Counted from the stretch's first letter, positions 27,229-36,813 are shown. The stretch is 64,000 nucleotides of DNA from Shimia sp. Alg240-R146 (GCF_947331465.1 NZ_CAMZOK010000001.1:1426001-1490000), one strand, 5' to 3'. Numbers and translations are program-made. Notes: generated from the letters alone by a model not told the origin.

Positions 27229-28410
27229 TCAGGCGCTTTCGGGCGGGTAGATCGCGACGCCGGTGAAGGTCTGGTTCACGTGCATCGAGTTGAGCTGTTC
27301 GCCGTAGGTGGAGAAGCCGACAACGTTGTGGCGGGCCATGACCTCAGAAAGGCCGGTGGTCATCTGTTTCTGTGTGGCCTCGACCCGGCGCAGCAGGCAA
27401 TCACAGCCGAGGATCATGTCGGGCGATCTGGCGTTGGATAGGGCGGAGAGTTCGCGGTCCAGATGGGCGACCATGTCTTCGGGTTCAGCCAGCGTCAGCA
27501 CCATGCCTTCGTCGATGGCAGAGAAGAACACCAGATCGCCATTGTCCGCCACGCGCTGAATGGCGCGGACGTGGGTTTGATCGCCGATGCGCACCACAAC
27601 GGGGTGGGCCGCAAAGGTGAAGGTCGAGAGTTGTTCCGGGTCTTTGCCGAGAATGCGGGCGTATTCGCGGGCGGCGGGTTCGGCGTTGATGTCGTGCACC
27701 AACCGTTTGGCGGGGTCGGCCGCGGTGACAACCATGCGGGCGTCGGTGGGTTGCAGGTGATCGGTTTTAAAGACGCGCACCGGACAATTGGAGCGCACCT
27801 GCACAAGGATTGCGGCGTTGTCGTGGATTTGGCCGCCATGGATCAGGTGGGTTTGGTCGAAGTCTTCGCCGTCGCCGGCAGATCCGCCAAAAAGGGGCAC
27901 AGGGCCGAGGCCGAGCGCGATTTCATTGACCAAAGCGTCTTCGCGCAGCGACAGGCCGTCAACCATCAGAAAGGCAAATTCAGATTGCCAGTCAGGGTGG
28001 CTGGTGGCCAGAGCGTTGCGGTTCTGGATCATCTGCGAAATGCGGTCTGAGGCGCGGATGTCGTTGAGGTCGTCAATCAAGAGCGTGCTGGCGGCAAAAT
28101 GCGCATTAGGGAAGCCGATGGCGACGATTTCACCTTCGGTATAGCCTTCGGCGCCAAGCTCGCCTGCCGTGGTGCAGCCGACCACTTGCGCTGCGCCGAA
28201 ACGGCCTTGAGCGGACTTCAGAAACGCGGGCAGGGGTGTTTGCGGGGAGAGGAAGAGGATCACCAGCGCCAGCGGGTCGCTTCCGAGCGCGGTCACCAGA
28301 CGATCTATGGCGTCCGGCGCCTCGCAGGGGGCAAACCCACGACGCACAAGTCCAGCGGCCTCCTCCTTCCGCTGAACAGGGTGGCGGGACTGGTCGGTCA
28401 CGCCGTCCAT
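27229..28410 (-). CDS. FIST-domain sensory protein (NosP-like)
   Basis: 393 residues with FIST_N (about 35-235, VVGCTTAGELGAEGYTEGE) and FIST_C (about 240-370, LVHDINAEPAAREYARILG, then DMILGCDCLLRR). FIST proteins bind small ligands; in Pseudomonas the FIST protein NosP is a heme-based nitric oxide sensor next to the hybrid kinase NahK. Here too it is followed one base later by a PAS hybrid kinase. Heme binding cannot be shown from the sequence. The start has GGGAGGAGA at a suitable distance. Confidence 0.87.
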   Translation of the reverse strand: MDGVTDQSRHPVQRKEEAAGLVRRGFAPCEAPDAIDRLVTALGSDPLALVILFLSPQTPLPAFLKSAQGRFGAAQVVGCTTAGELGAEGYTEGEIVAIGFPNAHFAASTLLIDDLNDIRASDRISQMIQNRNALATSHPDWQSEFAFLMVDGLSLREDALVNEIALGLGPVPLFGGSAGDGEDFDQTHLIHGGQIHDNAAILVQVRSNCPVRVFKTDHLQPTDARMVVTAADPAKRLVHDINAEPAAREYARILGKDPEQLSTFTFAAHPVVVRIGDQTHVRAIQRVADNGDLVFFSAIDEGMVLTLAEPEDMVAHLDRELSALSNARSPDMILGCDCLLRRVEATQKQMTTGLSEVMARHNVVGFSTYGEQLNSMHVNQTFTGVAIYPPESA

Positions 28411-28478
28411 TATGTGATCTCCTCCCTTTGGCGGTCTCTCCCCAGGACCGCCCGCGCAGCTTAGGCGCGTGATGTGGC

Positions 28479-29156
28479 TTAGCGCAAGTACTCGTCGAAG
28501 CTGGCTTCTTTGGCGATCAGCACCGCTTGGGTGCGGGAATGAACGCCAAGTTTACGCATGATTGCAGTGACATGGGCTTTGACCGTGGTTTCGGCAATCG
28601 ACAAGTCAAAAGCGATTTGTTTGTTGAGTTTGCCTTCGCATATCAATTCGAGGATGCGCGACTGTTGCGTGGTCAACGAGGCAAGGCGGGCGACCGCCTC
28701 TTGGGTGGCGGTGTCGGCCTCGGTCATATGGTCTTCGGGCACGAAAGTTTCGTTTCGCCCGATGGTTTCAAGCGCGCGGCGGAACATGTCACGTTGGCTG
28801 TGTTTGGGCACAAAACCGGCCGCACCTGCAGAGAGCGCGGCATTGATTGTTCGGGCGTCGGCCATGGAGGACACCACAAGGATCGCGGCGCGGGTGGCCT
28901 TGCGCAGACGGATCAGCCCGTCAAAGCCGTTGACGTCCGGCAGATTGAGATCAAGCACGACGATGTCTGGTGTGCTGTCGTCAAGTGCGGTCAGAGCCTC
29001 TGCCAAGCTGGCGGCGGTGGTGACGATCTCGACTGGCGAGACCGCCTGTAAGGTCATCACCAATGCGTCGCAAAACAGCGGGTGGTCGTCGACCACGAGG
29101 GCTGTTTTGAAGCGGTTACGCAACGATTGGCGAGCAAGATCAGGCATTTGGGTCAT
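28479..29156 (-). CDS. NarL/LuxR-type response regulator
   Basis: 225 residues: receiver domain with acidic pair DD (23-24) and phospho-acceptor D69 in VVLDLNLPD, then a LuxR helix-turn-helix (LTTQQSRILELICEGKLNKQIAFDLSIAETTVKAHV split over the last 70 residues). It precedes the FIST and hybrid kinase genes in the same direction with a 68-base gap, so it is the likely output of that phosphorelay. Target genes are not evident. Confidence 0.92.
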   Translation of the reverse strand: MTQMPDLARQSLRNRFKTALVVDDHPLFCDALVMTLQAVSPVEIVTTAASLAEALTALDDSTPDIVVLDLNLPDVNGFDGLIRLRKATRAAILVVSSMADARTINAALSAGAAGFVPKHSQRDMFRRALETIGRNETFVPEDHMTEADTATQEAVARLASLTTQQSRILELICEGKLNKQIAFDLSIAETTVKAHVTAIMRKLGVHSRTQAVLIAKEASFDEYLR

Positions 29157-29326
29157 GTCACAAGAGTTAGGCGGTCAGCCTAACAAAGTGCAAGGCGAAT
29201 CCAAGGGGGCCAAAGGTCGTAGCGGTCAGGTGGTGTTGGGCGGGAAGACGCGTATGGCGCGACGGGTTCTTGTCTGGTGCGAAAGCTGGGTTAGGGTGGC
29301 GTAGGTTGTGTGAGAAAAGGTGCGAG

Positions 29327-30076
29327 ATGGCTCAGTTTTGGAAAATCGGTCTTGTGGCGGCGGCATTGTTTGGCGCGGCGGGTGTGGCAGTGGCGGAGAT
29401 CCGGGACCTGAGCGGCAGCGTGAGCTATCGCGAGCGGATTGCGATGCCGGAAGGTGCGAGAGTCGAGGTGTCGTTGCAGGATATTTCTCTAGCCGATGCG
29501 CCGTCGGTTGAGTTGGCGCGGATTGTGTTGCGTCCTGAGGGCAATGTGCCGGTGGCGTATCGAATGAGTTATGACGATGCGATGGTGCGCGACGCGCACA
29601 GCTATGCGGTGCAGGCCAAGATCGTGGTGGACGGCGACGTGTTGTGGCGCACGACATCGGTGTTTCCTGCCTTAACGCGAGGGGCACCGGAGACCGTGGA
29701 TGTGATGTTGGAGAAGATGCCGATGCAAGAAGCCGCAGAAATGCCAGATGTTTTAACATCATCGGAGTGGCTGGTGGTGGTCCTTGATGGCAAAGAGCTG
29801 CAGTCCGAAAGGCTACCGCAGATGCGCTTTGACGCGGATGGGCGCGTGAGCGGCAGCAGTGGGTGCAATCGCTTTACCGGCAGCGTGGACATAAGCGCAG
29901 GAGGTTTTGCGTTTGGGCCGTTGGCCAGTACGCGCATGGCGTGCCCCGCGGCATTGGGCGCGCAGGAAACGCAGTTCTTTGCCGCGCTGGAGCGGGTGAC
30001 AGGATATAACGTGCAAAACGGTGCCGCGTTGGTGGATGCGGATGGTCGCGAGGTTATGCGGTTGATGGCGGAGTGA
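29327..30076 (+). CDS. Secreted YbaY-META two-domain protein
   Basis: 249 residues from the ATG at 29327 (AAAAGG upstream; an open extension upstream lacks a site). A signal peptide ends at about VAVAE; residues 25-130 match the YbaY/type III secretion lipoprotein domain (LSGSVSYRERIAMPEGARVEVSLQD) and residues 145-245 a META/HslJ domain (SGSSGCNRFTGS, then LASTRMACP). Both domains occur in envelope stress or heat-shock proteins of unknown action. No lipobox cysteine is seen, so it is probably periplasmic. Confidence 0.8.
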   Translation: MAQFWKIGLVAAALFGAAGVAVAEIRDLSGSVSYRERIAMPEGARVEVSLQDISLADAPSVELARIVLRPEGNVPVAYRMSYDDAMVRDAHSYAVQAKIVVDGDVLWRTTSVFPALTRGAPETVDVMLEKMPMQEAAEMPDVLTSSEWLVVVLDGKELQSERLPQMRFDADGRVSGSSGCNRFTGSVDISAGGFAFGPLASTRMACPAALGAQETQFFAALERVTGYNVQNGAALVDADGREVMRLMAE

Positions 30077-30169
30077 GCGGCGGTTTGCGTTGACATGTCG
30101 CGCCATAAGGCCGCGTTGCGTGCACGTGGTTTTGGCAGCTAGGAAAGGCTCAGAAAAGGGAGCGACACC

Positions 30170-30355
30170 ATGCTGCAATTGAGCCTGATCCTGCATCTGT
30201 TTATTGGCGCCACCCTGTCCGGCGTGGCCATCGTGGTTGCATTGGTTGCCGGATTTGGCGGGCTGTGGACCATCCTTGGAGCCGCCGTCGCAGGCTTTCT
30301 GATCGCCTTTCCGATCAGCTGGGTCATCGCCAAACGGATTTACGACGCAGAGTGA
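30170..30355 (+). CDS. Small inner-membrane protein, 61 residues
   Basis: ATG at 30170 preceded by AAAAGGGAGCG. Two hydrophobic helices (about 5-28 and 31-53) joined by a GFGGLW turn, then a basic end KRIYDAE. Small proteins of this form are common in Rhodobacteraceae, where they are sometimes mislabelled as CTP synthetase; nothing in the sequence supports that. Function unknown. Its end overlaps the convergent hydrolase gene. Confidence 0.7.
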   Translation: MLQLSLILHLFIGATLSGVAIVVALVAGFGGLWTILGAAVAGFLIAFPISWVIAKRIYDAE

Positions 30356-31110
30356 GACAGCCATGCCTCGACCGAGGCGACAAATTCGCGCGGCTTTTCC
30401 GCGTGCAGCCAGTGGCCCGCGCCAGTGATTTTGGCGAAACGGGCCTTGGGAAATTTTTCGCGGATCGTTGGGCGGTGTTCGGGTGCCACATAGTCCGAAT
30501 TTGCGCCGGACAGAAACAAGGTTGGACCCTCGAACCGACCTGAGATGTCCGGAAAAGAAAGAATCTTCGGCATCTCGGTGTCCAGCACATCAAGATTTAG
30601 ACGCCAGCGCTGTTCTTTGACATCCAGCGATTGTGTGAAGAAGCTTTGTAATGTGGTGTCAGGAATATGAGCGGCCAATTGTGCCGAAGCATCGGCCCGT
30701 TTTGTGACTTTGGTGAGATCAACCGACCGCATGGCTTGGATGTTTTGGTTCTGATCGTGGCCGTAGGTCACTGGGGCGATGTCAGCCACGATCAGGCGGT
30801 TGACGAGATCAGGGCGGGTGAGCGCAAGAACCATGGCTGCCTTGCCGCCCATTGAATGCCCGCACACGTCCATGCGTCCGCCAAAATGCGTGATGACCTC
30901 AGCCAGATCGGCGGCCATATCTTCGTAGGTGTGACTGTCAAACCATGGCGAGTTGCCATGGTTGCGCTGATCCACGGCGATCACGCGGCGGTTTGGCGAC
31001 AGCCGTTTGGCAATCGCGCCCCAGTTGCGGCCAGAACCAAACAGGCCATGCACAATCAGGAGCGGCGGTTCGTTGGTGTTGGCGGGACCGTGGTCAATAA
31101 CATTCAGCAT
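30340..31110 (-). CDS. Alpha/beta hydrolase, YbfF-type esterase
   Basis: 256 residues from the ATG at 31110 (MLNVIDHG); the frame is open further upstream but the family begins here. The oxyanion and nucleophile regions are LLIVHGLFGSGRNW and GHSMGGKA (serine nucleophile), with the acid in SGANSDY and the histidine in GAGHWLHAEKP. This is the YbfF-like esterase group hydrolysing short acyl esters or thioesters; natural substrate is unknown. Cytoplasmic, monocistronic, divergent from the next small gene. Confidence 0.9.
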   Translation of the reverse strand: MLNVIDHGPANTNEPPLLIVHGLFGSGRNWGAIAKRLSPNRRVIAVDQRNHGNSPWFDSHTYEDMAADLAEVITHFGGRMDVCGHSMGGKAAMVLALTRPDLVNRLIVADIAPVTYGHDQNQNIQAMRSVDLTKVTKRADASAQLAAHIPDTTLQSFFTQSLDVKEQRWRLNLDVLDTEMPKILSFPDISGRFEGPTLFLSGANSDYVAPEHRPTIREKFPKARFAKITGAGHWLHAEKPREFVASVEAWLSHSAS

Positions 31111-31184
31111 ACGGCAATGAATAGTGCGCAATGGTGCGGGGTTCCAGAGTTGAGTGTGACGCGGCAAGGCCTTAAACAGGCGGG

Positions 31185-31559
31185 ATGATGGATGCAGAGA
31201 CTCTTGATCAAGAAACGCGCGCTGTGCTGGCTTTGGCAAAGGCCAAGTTCGGCGTGCGCAGCAAGTCATTGACCAAAGCGATGAAAAAGATCGGGCGACG
31301 GGTTCCGAACTGGCTGCACAAAGAGGCCGCAGTGATCGAGGAGGCCCGCGGGTTGATCGGCCATCCCAAGCTGGCGCGTCAGATGGATGACGCGCGGGTG
31401 CGAAAAGCGTTTGAGTCGATCTCGGCGCATCTGAAAACCGTGGATCGGCGTGAGCGCCGTGTTGACCGGATACTGGATGTGCTCGGCTCGCTGAGCTTTA
31501 ACCTGATTGTGTTGACGGCGCTGGTGATCCTGTTTCTGCGCTGGCAGGGCTATATTTAG
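31185..31559 (+). CDS. Uncharacterised protein with C-terminal membrane anchor
   Basis: 124 residues from ATG at 31185 (a second ATG follows at once). A basic helical region (SLTKAMKKIGRRVPNWLHKEAAVIEEA) is followed by a C-terminal membrane helix (about 100-118, FNLIVLTALVILFL). This is the shape of small tail-anchored cytoplasmic proteins in Rhodobacteraceae; I do not recognise a family. Its stop overlaps the stop of the convergent DUF817 gene. Confidence 0.7.
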   Translation: MMDAETLDQETRAVLALAKAKFGVRSKSLTKAMKKIGRRVPNWLHKEAAVIEEARGLIGHPKLARQMDDARVRKAFESISAHLKTVDRRERRVDRILDVLGSLSFNLIVLTALVILFLRWQGYI

Positions 31560-32404
31560 GGGCGCCTGTGGTCGCGCATGAGCGCATCGCGGAAGACCAC
31601 TGTGACCGTGGTGAAACTGACATAAAGCAAGAGATACCAGCTGCCCATTTTGGCGAGGCTGACCCAGTCGTTGGCGGATTGGCCGTGATAGAGCCAAACC
31701 TTGGTGGCAGTGCCAATGTTTTCAGCGAGCCACAGGAAGATGCTGGAGAGAAATGCTGCGAGTGGCAGTGGCATCCAATACCAGTTTGCGCCGATGCGGA
31801 AGTAAATGCGGGTCTTGAGAAAGAGCAGAACGGTGGCCGCAAACAATGCCAGCCGGATGTCCGGCAGGAAGTGATGCGCGAAGAAGTTGGCATAGATCGC
31901 GCAGGCCAGCAGCATGGTTGCCCAGAAAGGCGGATAGGGTGTGAAGCGCATGTCAAACAGCCGGATAGCACGGGCCATGAACGAGCCGACAGACGCGTAC
32001 ATGAACCCTGAATACAGCGGCACGTTCCAGAGTTTGATCAGCCCGTCACCGGGATAGGCCCAGCTGCCGGCGTTGACCTTGAAGATCTCCATCGCGGTGC
32101 CGGTGAGGTGGAAAAGAAGGATCACGCGGGCCTCGCGCCAGCTTTCCATGCGCAGGGACAGGAACAAAACCTGCAAAGCGATGGCGTAAATCAGCAGGGC
32201 GTCGTAACGCGCGATCGACCAATCCGGTTGCCAGATGCGATTGGTTGCGATCATGCCCAGGAGCAGCGCACCACCAAACAGACCCGCCCAAAGCATCTTG
32301 AGGCAGAACATCACAAGTTCTGTGAGTGCTGTAGGCAGGCGCGCGCGCATCCAGTCGCCTAGGGCGCGTTCCAGCAGGCGGGTGTTTGACAGCGTGCGGG
32401 TCAT
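31556..32404 (-). CDS. DUF817 integral membrane protein
   Basis: 282 residues from the ATG at 32404, which shares a base with the upstream stop (TAATG). About seven to eight hydrophobic helices run from residue 38 onward (MLWAGLFGGALLLGM, YDALLIYAIALQVLFL, MLLACAIYANFF). The motifs FHLTGTAMEIFKVNAGSW and WAYPGDGLIKLWNVPLYSGFMYASVGS characterise the DUF817 family. No function is established. Translationally coupled to the glycosylase-like gene. Confidence 0.85.
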   Translation of the reverse strand: MTRTLSNTRLLERALGDWMRARLPTALTELVMFCLKMLWAGLFGGALLLGMIATNRIWQPDWSIARYDALLIYAIALQVLFLSLRMESWREARVILLFHLTGTAMEIFKVNAGSWAYPGDGLIKLWNVPLYSGFMYASVGSFMARAIRLFDMRFTPYPPFWATMLLACAIYANFFAHHFLPDIRLALFAATVLLFLKTRIYFRIGANWYWMPLPLAAFLSSIFLWLAENIGTATKVWLYHGQSANDWVSLAKMGSWYLLLYVSFTTVTVVFRDALMRDHRRP

Positions 32405-33588
32405 TATGCGGGGGCGGGCTCGGGGGTTTTGTCGCAGGACCACAAGATGTCACGCACGCCAATAAAACGGCTCATGCGCTCCAACTCGGCGTCGAGTTTT
32501 GCGGCACGGGCGTCGGTCCATTTCACGCCGCCTTCGGCCCAGAGACGGGTGATGGAAAGCGTACCTTTTTTGCGGTCGGCTTTTGCTTCCAAGCGTCCCA
32601 CGAAACGGTCCCCTTCCAGAAGCGGATAGACGTAGTAGCCCCAGATGCGTTTGGCGGCGGGCACAAAGATTTCAATGCGATAGTCCATGCCAAAAAGACG
32701 GGACAGCCGGTCGCGATCGCGGATCACCGGATCGAAAGGGTTGAGAATGCGCAGGCGCGATGTTGGCGCGGGCGTGTCTGCGATACGGTCAGCGATTTCG
32801 GGCGGGGCCAGCATCGGCAACCATTGGCGGTTGGCGGTTTGTACCTCGACCTCGATCAGGTTCGAGTTGGCCACCCAATCTTTGACGTCGGCGGTGTCTA
32901 CGGCCTCCCAAAACCGTTTGATGTCGCCAGTTGTGGCAAAGCCAAGACGGGCGACGGCCTCGGTGCAAAGCCAGTCTTGCTGCGTGGCCGCTGGCATATC
33001 GGCGTCGCGGATGTGGTCGGGAATGACCCTGTCAGGCAGGTTGTAGAACTTTTTGAAGTTCTGGCGATAGCAGGTGGCCAAGTCACCCGCGTACCACATG
33101 TAATCCAGCGCCTGTTTGTGCGGCGGGCGCGACCACATTTCCTTGGGGCCTTCGATTTTTGTGTCAAAGGCCTCGGTCGAAAGGGCCCCTTCGGCGGCGA
33201 TGCGGCCTTTGATCTCGTCCAGATCCACCTTGGACAGCGCGGTTTTGAACCAGCCTTTGGCGTCCATACGGTCTTTGCGGCGGCTAAATTGCGCGCGCCA
33301 GTAGGGATAGGTTTCGATTGGTAAAACGCTAGCGTCATGGGTGAAATGTTCAAAAACCGCGCGATCTTCGGCCAAGAGTTTGTCCAGCATCGGCTCGCGG
33401 TAGTTTTGGTTGCGCGACCAAAGAATATGGTGATGCGCGCGCGACAGAACTTGAATGCTGTCGAGCTGAACAAAGCCGAGCTTTTGGATTGTGGCCAGCG
33501 GGTCAGCGGGGCCTGTAGGGGTTTCAGAAAGACCTTGATTGGAGAGCCACAAGCGGCGCGCGTCGCGGTTGAAAATTCGATAAACCAT
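32404..33588 (-). CDS. YcaQ-type winged-helix DNA glycosylase
   Basis: 394 residues of the HTH_42/YcaQ family, monofunctional glycosylases that remove bulky alkyl lesions and unhook interstrand crosslinks. The catalytic signature of the YcaQ branch, Q-hydrophobic-D, is QLD at residues 41-43 (in FVQLDSIQVLSRAHHH), followed by WSRNQNYRE and LLAEDRAVFEHFTHDAS typical of the family. Length is normal. It may act in repair of natural-product crosslinks. It precedes DUF817 in the same transcript. Confidence 0.88.
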   Translation of the reverse strand: MVYRIFNRDARRLWLSNQGLSETPTGPADPLATIQKLGFVQLDSIQVLSRAHHHILWSRNQNYREPMLDKLLAEDRAVFEHFTHDASVLPIETYPYWRAQFSRRKDRMDAKGWFKTALSKVDLDEIKGRIAAEGALSTEAFDTKIEGPKEMWSRPPHKQALDYMWYAGDLATCYRQNFKKFYNLPDRVIPDHIRDADMPAATQQDWLCTEAVARLGFATTGDIKRFWEAVDTADVKDWVANSNLIEVEVQTANRQWLPMLAPPEIADRIADTPAPTSRLRILNPFDPVIRDRDRLSRLFGMDYRIEIFVPAAKRIWGYYVYPLLEGDRFVGRLEAKADRKKGTLSITRLWAEGGVKWTDARAAKLDAELERMSRFIGVRDILWSCDKTPEPAPA

Positions 33589-33922
33589 CGCGGCACGCTA
33601 GCGCGGTGTTTGGAACAAAGAAAGAGCAATTTTGCCGTGAAAGAGAGGTGTTATGAGGCGGGGCGCGTGGGGTGCATGAGCCAACTTGTCGGCAAAAAAA
33701 AGGGAACACTTCGGCAAAGAGATGCCGGTCGCCGTCGCGCAGATGATGCTAGGCTTTTTCTTGGCCGCGATTTTGTTAAGACCGCCCAACAGGCCAGCAC
33801 CAGTTCGCAACTATGTGCGGTGCCTATGTCCAAAATAATGACATTCAAAGTGAAAGAAGTCTGCTGTGGGAGCCATCGCGTGGTGCCTGCTCTTTGCCGC
33901 TTTGAAATAAATAAGGTGAAGA
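33589..33922. other. 334-bp intergenic region
   Basis: Contains the promoter area of the YcaQ gene (minus) and of the 64-residue gene (plus). A very short frame at 33722-33838 (+) would encode 38 residues with one hydrophobic stretch (MLGFFLAAILL), but coding support is weak. No repeat, tRNA or hairpin of note was seen. Confidence 0.4.
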
Positions 33923-34117
33923 ATGGAAGATACTTTGTACGTTGCTGAAACGGATGAATTCGGCGAGTTGGCTTGCGTTTGGGTGAGGCCCAAGGGCGCC
34001 AAGAGCGCACGGGTTTTTAACCCGTCCAAGGATTCATATGACCCGCAAAAGGCTGCCAATTTTTCAGGTTCTGCCGCTGCCAATATTATTGGTTGGTTGA
34101 AGGCCCAGTCTGAATAG
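33923..34117 (+). CDS. Hypothetical 64-residue protein
   Basis: Short acidic-to-neutral protein beginning MEDTLYVAETDEFGE and ending WLKAQSE, with AAGGTGAAG close before the ATG. No signal peptide or membrane segment. I do not recognise it. It stands alone in a region of lower GC than its surroundings, so it may be recently acquired or simply fast evolving. Confidence 0.45.
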   Translation: MEDTLYVAETDEFGELACVWVRPKGAKSARVFNPSKDSYDPQKAANFSGSAAANIIGWLKAQSE

Positions 34118-34288
34118 ACATTGGACCAATAAGTCGCCTCGGCAGTGTGCAAAGAAAGACTGTGCCCGCATTCTATGTTGGTCCTAGCAATCCCGGAAAC
34201 AGACAGTGGGTCGATTTCGGTGAATTCTCATGCTGAGCTCTTTTTGGCCGAATATCGCGCCTGGCTCGGACGACTGCTAGAATACCTG

Positions 34289-35077
34289 TTACAACGACAG
34301 GCGCATTTCAGACTGCACGATAAAGCGATGAGCCCCAAGCTCCTGCAGAAGGGAAAACAAGGCGCTGTCAGCGGAATCGACATTGACCAAGGTTAGCGAC
34401 CCGACTGTGGCTGCCGTAGCGATGACGTCTTCCAAAGCCGAAGTTTCGCTGGCGGCAATCTGATGCACGAGGCCACCTGCACCGATGATGACGCCGCCTC
34501 TGTCATGCAGGAACGACGTCAGCTGTGCGCCGCAAATGGTTTCCTTGGCATTCTGCCAAGTTGGCTTCCATGACGAATACCGCTGAATGATATTGGCAAC
34601 GGTGCCGAAATCCGACAATTCGCATGAGGACCGATCGGGAGATGGATGATCAAGCCGGTAGCAATCGAGCTTTCTGGTCACAGCAAAGCCCAGCTTCCGA
34701 TAAAGACGCTCCGCGCCAGTATTTCCCTCGATGACCTCGAGCCAGAAGCTATCGGTTCCGGAATTTTGCGCCGCTTGGATCGCCGCCTTGCCCAAACGGG
34801 ACGCCAATCCCTGGCCTCTGGAGCCAATCCGAGTTCCGCTGCCGATCAGATACCGTTTGGTGCCGCGCTTTGCGACATTCCAAAAGCCCACGATGTCACC
34901 TTCTTCGACGGCGACAAAAGATGCTTCGGGGTCAAAGCCCCTCGAGGTCAGTGCGGCTCTGAACGTTGCCGCATCCGGTTGTAAGGGAACGATATAGTCA
35001 GAAAACGCGGCAAGCATGGCGCCGTGCAAGTCACCTAGATCAAGACCGGATTCAGAAAAGGAAACAATTCGTGTCAT
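34289..35077 (-). CDS. GNAT-family N-acetyltransferase
   Basis: 262 residues. The acetyl-CoA loop is RIGSRGQGLASRLG at about residues 83-96, followed by LEVIEGNTGAERLYRKLGF, the standard GNAT beta4-alpha3 to beta6 order. The C-terminal 110 residues look like a second, degenerate GNAT-like half. The acceptor (small molecule or protein) cannot be told. Base composition is slightly more AT-rich than neighbours, and it has no operon partner. Confidence 0.85.
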   Translation of the reverse strand: MTRIVSFSESGLDLGDLHGAMLAAFSDYIVPLQPDAATFRAALTSRGFDPEASFVAVEEGDIVGFWNVAKRGTKRYLIGSGTRIGSRGQGLASRLGKAAIQAAQNSGTDSFWLEVIEGNTGAERLYRKLGFAVTRKLDCYRLDHPSPDRSSCELSDFGTVANIIQRYSSWKPTWQNAKETICGAQLTSFLHDRGGVIIGAGGLVHQIAASETSALEDVIATAATVGSLTLVNVDSADSALFSLLQELGAHRFIVQSEMRLSL

Positions 35078-35283
35078 CTTCGTGCTTTCTTTAGACCTGC
35101 ATCTAATTCTCTAACTAAACTCGGTCAACTCGGCATTTCTTGTTTATGGTTCGACACGTTTAAAACGGACACTCGCACAATCGCAGCGTAAGGGCGCCTA
35201 GAGCCGCAAAGCAGACTTAAGTTCAGTCCGCGGCGATTGTTCGGTTTCCTGTTCCCAGCACCGTTTGCGGACATACCCAAAAG

Positions 35284-35320
35284 AAAAGGCCGCCTCCAGT
35301 TTACCTAGAGACGGCCTTTT
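35284..35320 (-). terminator. Rho-independent terminator of glyA
   Basis: Stem aaaaggccg (35284-35292) with cggcctttt (35312-35320), extended by three more pairs after one mismatch, 18 bases beyond the glyA stop. On the minus strand a T-rich stretch follows the stem. Confidence 0.75.
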
Positions 35321-35338
35321 GATTTTCGAACGCCGTTT

Positions 35339-36631
35339 TTACAGGTTCGGGTACATCGGGAATTTGGCGCAAAGGTCTGCGACCTTGGCTTTGACGGATG
35401 CCTCAACCTCGGCATTGCCTTCTTCGCCATTAGCGGCCAGCCCGTCGACCACTTCGACAATCATGTCGGCAATTGCGCGGAACTCGTCTTCGCCAAAGCC
35501 GCGGGTCGTCCCTGCGGGCGTGCCAAGGCGAATGCCGGAGGTGACCATCGGCTTTTCGGGATCAAACGGGATGCCGTTTTTGTTGCAAGTGATGAACGCG
35601 CGCCCCAAGGCTTTCTCGGTGGCGTTGCCTTTTACGTTTTTGGGGCGCAAATCGACCAACATCACGTGGGTGTCGGTGCCACCGGTGACGATATCAAGGC
35701 CACCTTTCATCAGCTGATCGGCCAGAGCCACAGCGTTAGCGCGGACCTGCTTTTGATAGGTTTTGAACTCGGGACGCAGTGCTTCGCCAAAGGCGACAGC
35801 TTTGCCAGCGATCACGTGCATCAAGGGACCACCCTGAATGCCTGGGAAGATCGCGGAGTTCACTTTCTTGGCGATGGCCTCATCGTTGGTGAGGATCATG
35901 CCGCCGCGCGGGCCGCGCAGGGTTTTGTGGGTAGTGGTGGTGGCCACGTCTGCGTGCGGGAACGGCGAGGGGTGCTCGCCTGCCGCAACCAGACCGGCGA
36001 AGTGCGCCATGTCGACCATCAGATAGGCGCCCACGCTGTCAGCGATTTCGCGGAACTTGGCAAAGTCGATCTGACGCGGGATGGCGGAGCCACCGGCGAT
36101 GATCAGCTTGGGTTTGTGTTCGGTCGCAAGTGCCTGCACCTGATCGTAGTCAAGCAGGCTGTCTTGTTGGCGCACGCCGTATTGGATGGCGTTGAACCAT
36201 TTGCCGGATTGGTTTGGCTTGGCGCCGTGGGTCAGGTGGCCACCGGCGTCCAGCGACATGCCCAGAATGGTGTCGCCGGGCTGCAGAAGGGCGGTGAAAA
36301 CACCTTGGTTGGCTTGGCTGCCGGAGTTGGGTTGTACGTTGGCGAAGTCGCACCCAAAGAGTTGTTTGGCGCGGTCGATGGCGAGGTTCTCGGCCACGTC
36401 GACATATTGGCACCCACCGTAGTATCGGCGACCGGGATAGCCCTCGGCGTATTTGTTGGTCAGCACGGAGCCCTGCGCCTCCATCACCGCCGCGGAGACG
36501 ATGTTTTCGGAGGCGATCAGCTCGATCTCGTCGCGCTGGCGGCCCAGCTCGTCGGTCATCGAGGCAAAAAGCTCGGGGTCACGGGAAGACAGGGACTCTG
36601 TGAAAAAGCCGGCGTCGCGGGTCGCAGTCAT
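35339..36631 (-). CDS. glyA: Serine hydroxymethyltransferase
   Basis: 430 residues, normal length. It interconverts serine and glycine with tetrahydrofolate, using pyridoxal phosphate bound to the lysine of [13 protein letters not shown]. Other marks are [10 protein letters not shown], the [10 protein letters not shown] segment and [12 protein letters not shown]. It is monocistronic with its own terminator. No glycine riboswitch is recognisable in the 180 bases upstream. Confidence 0.97.
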   Translation of the reverse strand: MTATRDAGFFTESLSSRDPELFASMTDELGRQRDEIELIASENIVSAAVMEAQGSVLTNKYAEGYPGRRYYGGCQYVDVAENLAIDRAKQLFGCDFANVQPNSGSQANQGVFTALLQPGDTILGMSLDAGGHLTHGAKPNQSGKWFNAIQYGVRQQDSLLDYDQVQALATEHKPKLIIAGGSAIPRQIDFAKFREIADSVGAYLMVDMAHFAGLVAAGEHPSPFPHADVATTTTHKTLRGPRGGMILTNDEAIAKKVNSAIFPGIQGGPLMHVIAGKAVAFGEALRPEFKTYQKQVRANAVALADQLMKGGLDIVTGGTDTHVMLVDLRPKNVKGNATEKALGRAFITCNKNGIPFDPEKPMVTSGIRLGTPAGTTRGFGEDEFRAIADMIVEVVDGLAANGEEGNAEVEASVKAKVADLCAKFPMYPNL

Positions 36632-36813
36632 GGATGCATCTCCAGATCAGGTGTTCACGTTGGCCGCTAGGTAAAGGAAAGATGACAGAGACGGAAGGTC
36701 ATAAAACGACGCAATGTCTTGTCTGAACGCCGCGAATGGTGCAGGGGATAAACATATGCCGCCATAGGAAACATTGGCGCAGCTCGGAAACGATCTCGGC
36801 GGATTTGGTAGAG

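Noticed and set aside
33722-33838. 38-codon frame with one hydrophobic stretch
   Set aside because: Possible membrane micropeptide, but the upstream site is weak, the end is irregular and no neighbour supports it.
34145-34396. Open frame of 83 codons on the plus strand
   Set aside because: Half of it is antisense to the GNAT gene, no clear ribosome site, no recognisable sequence.
36632-36813. Possible glycine riboswitch or leader before glyA/nadK
   Set aside because: No paired aptamer-like hairpins or terminator could be traced in the 182 bases.
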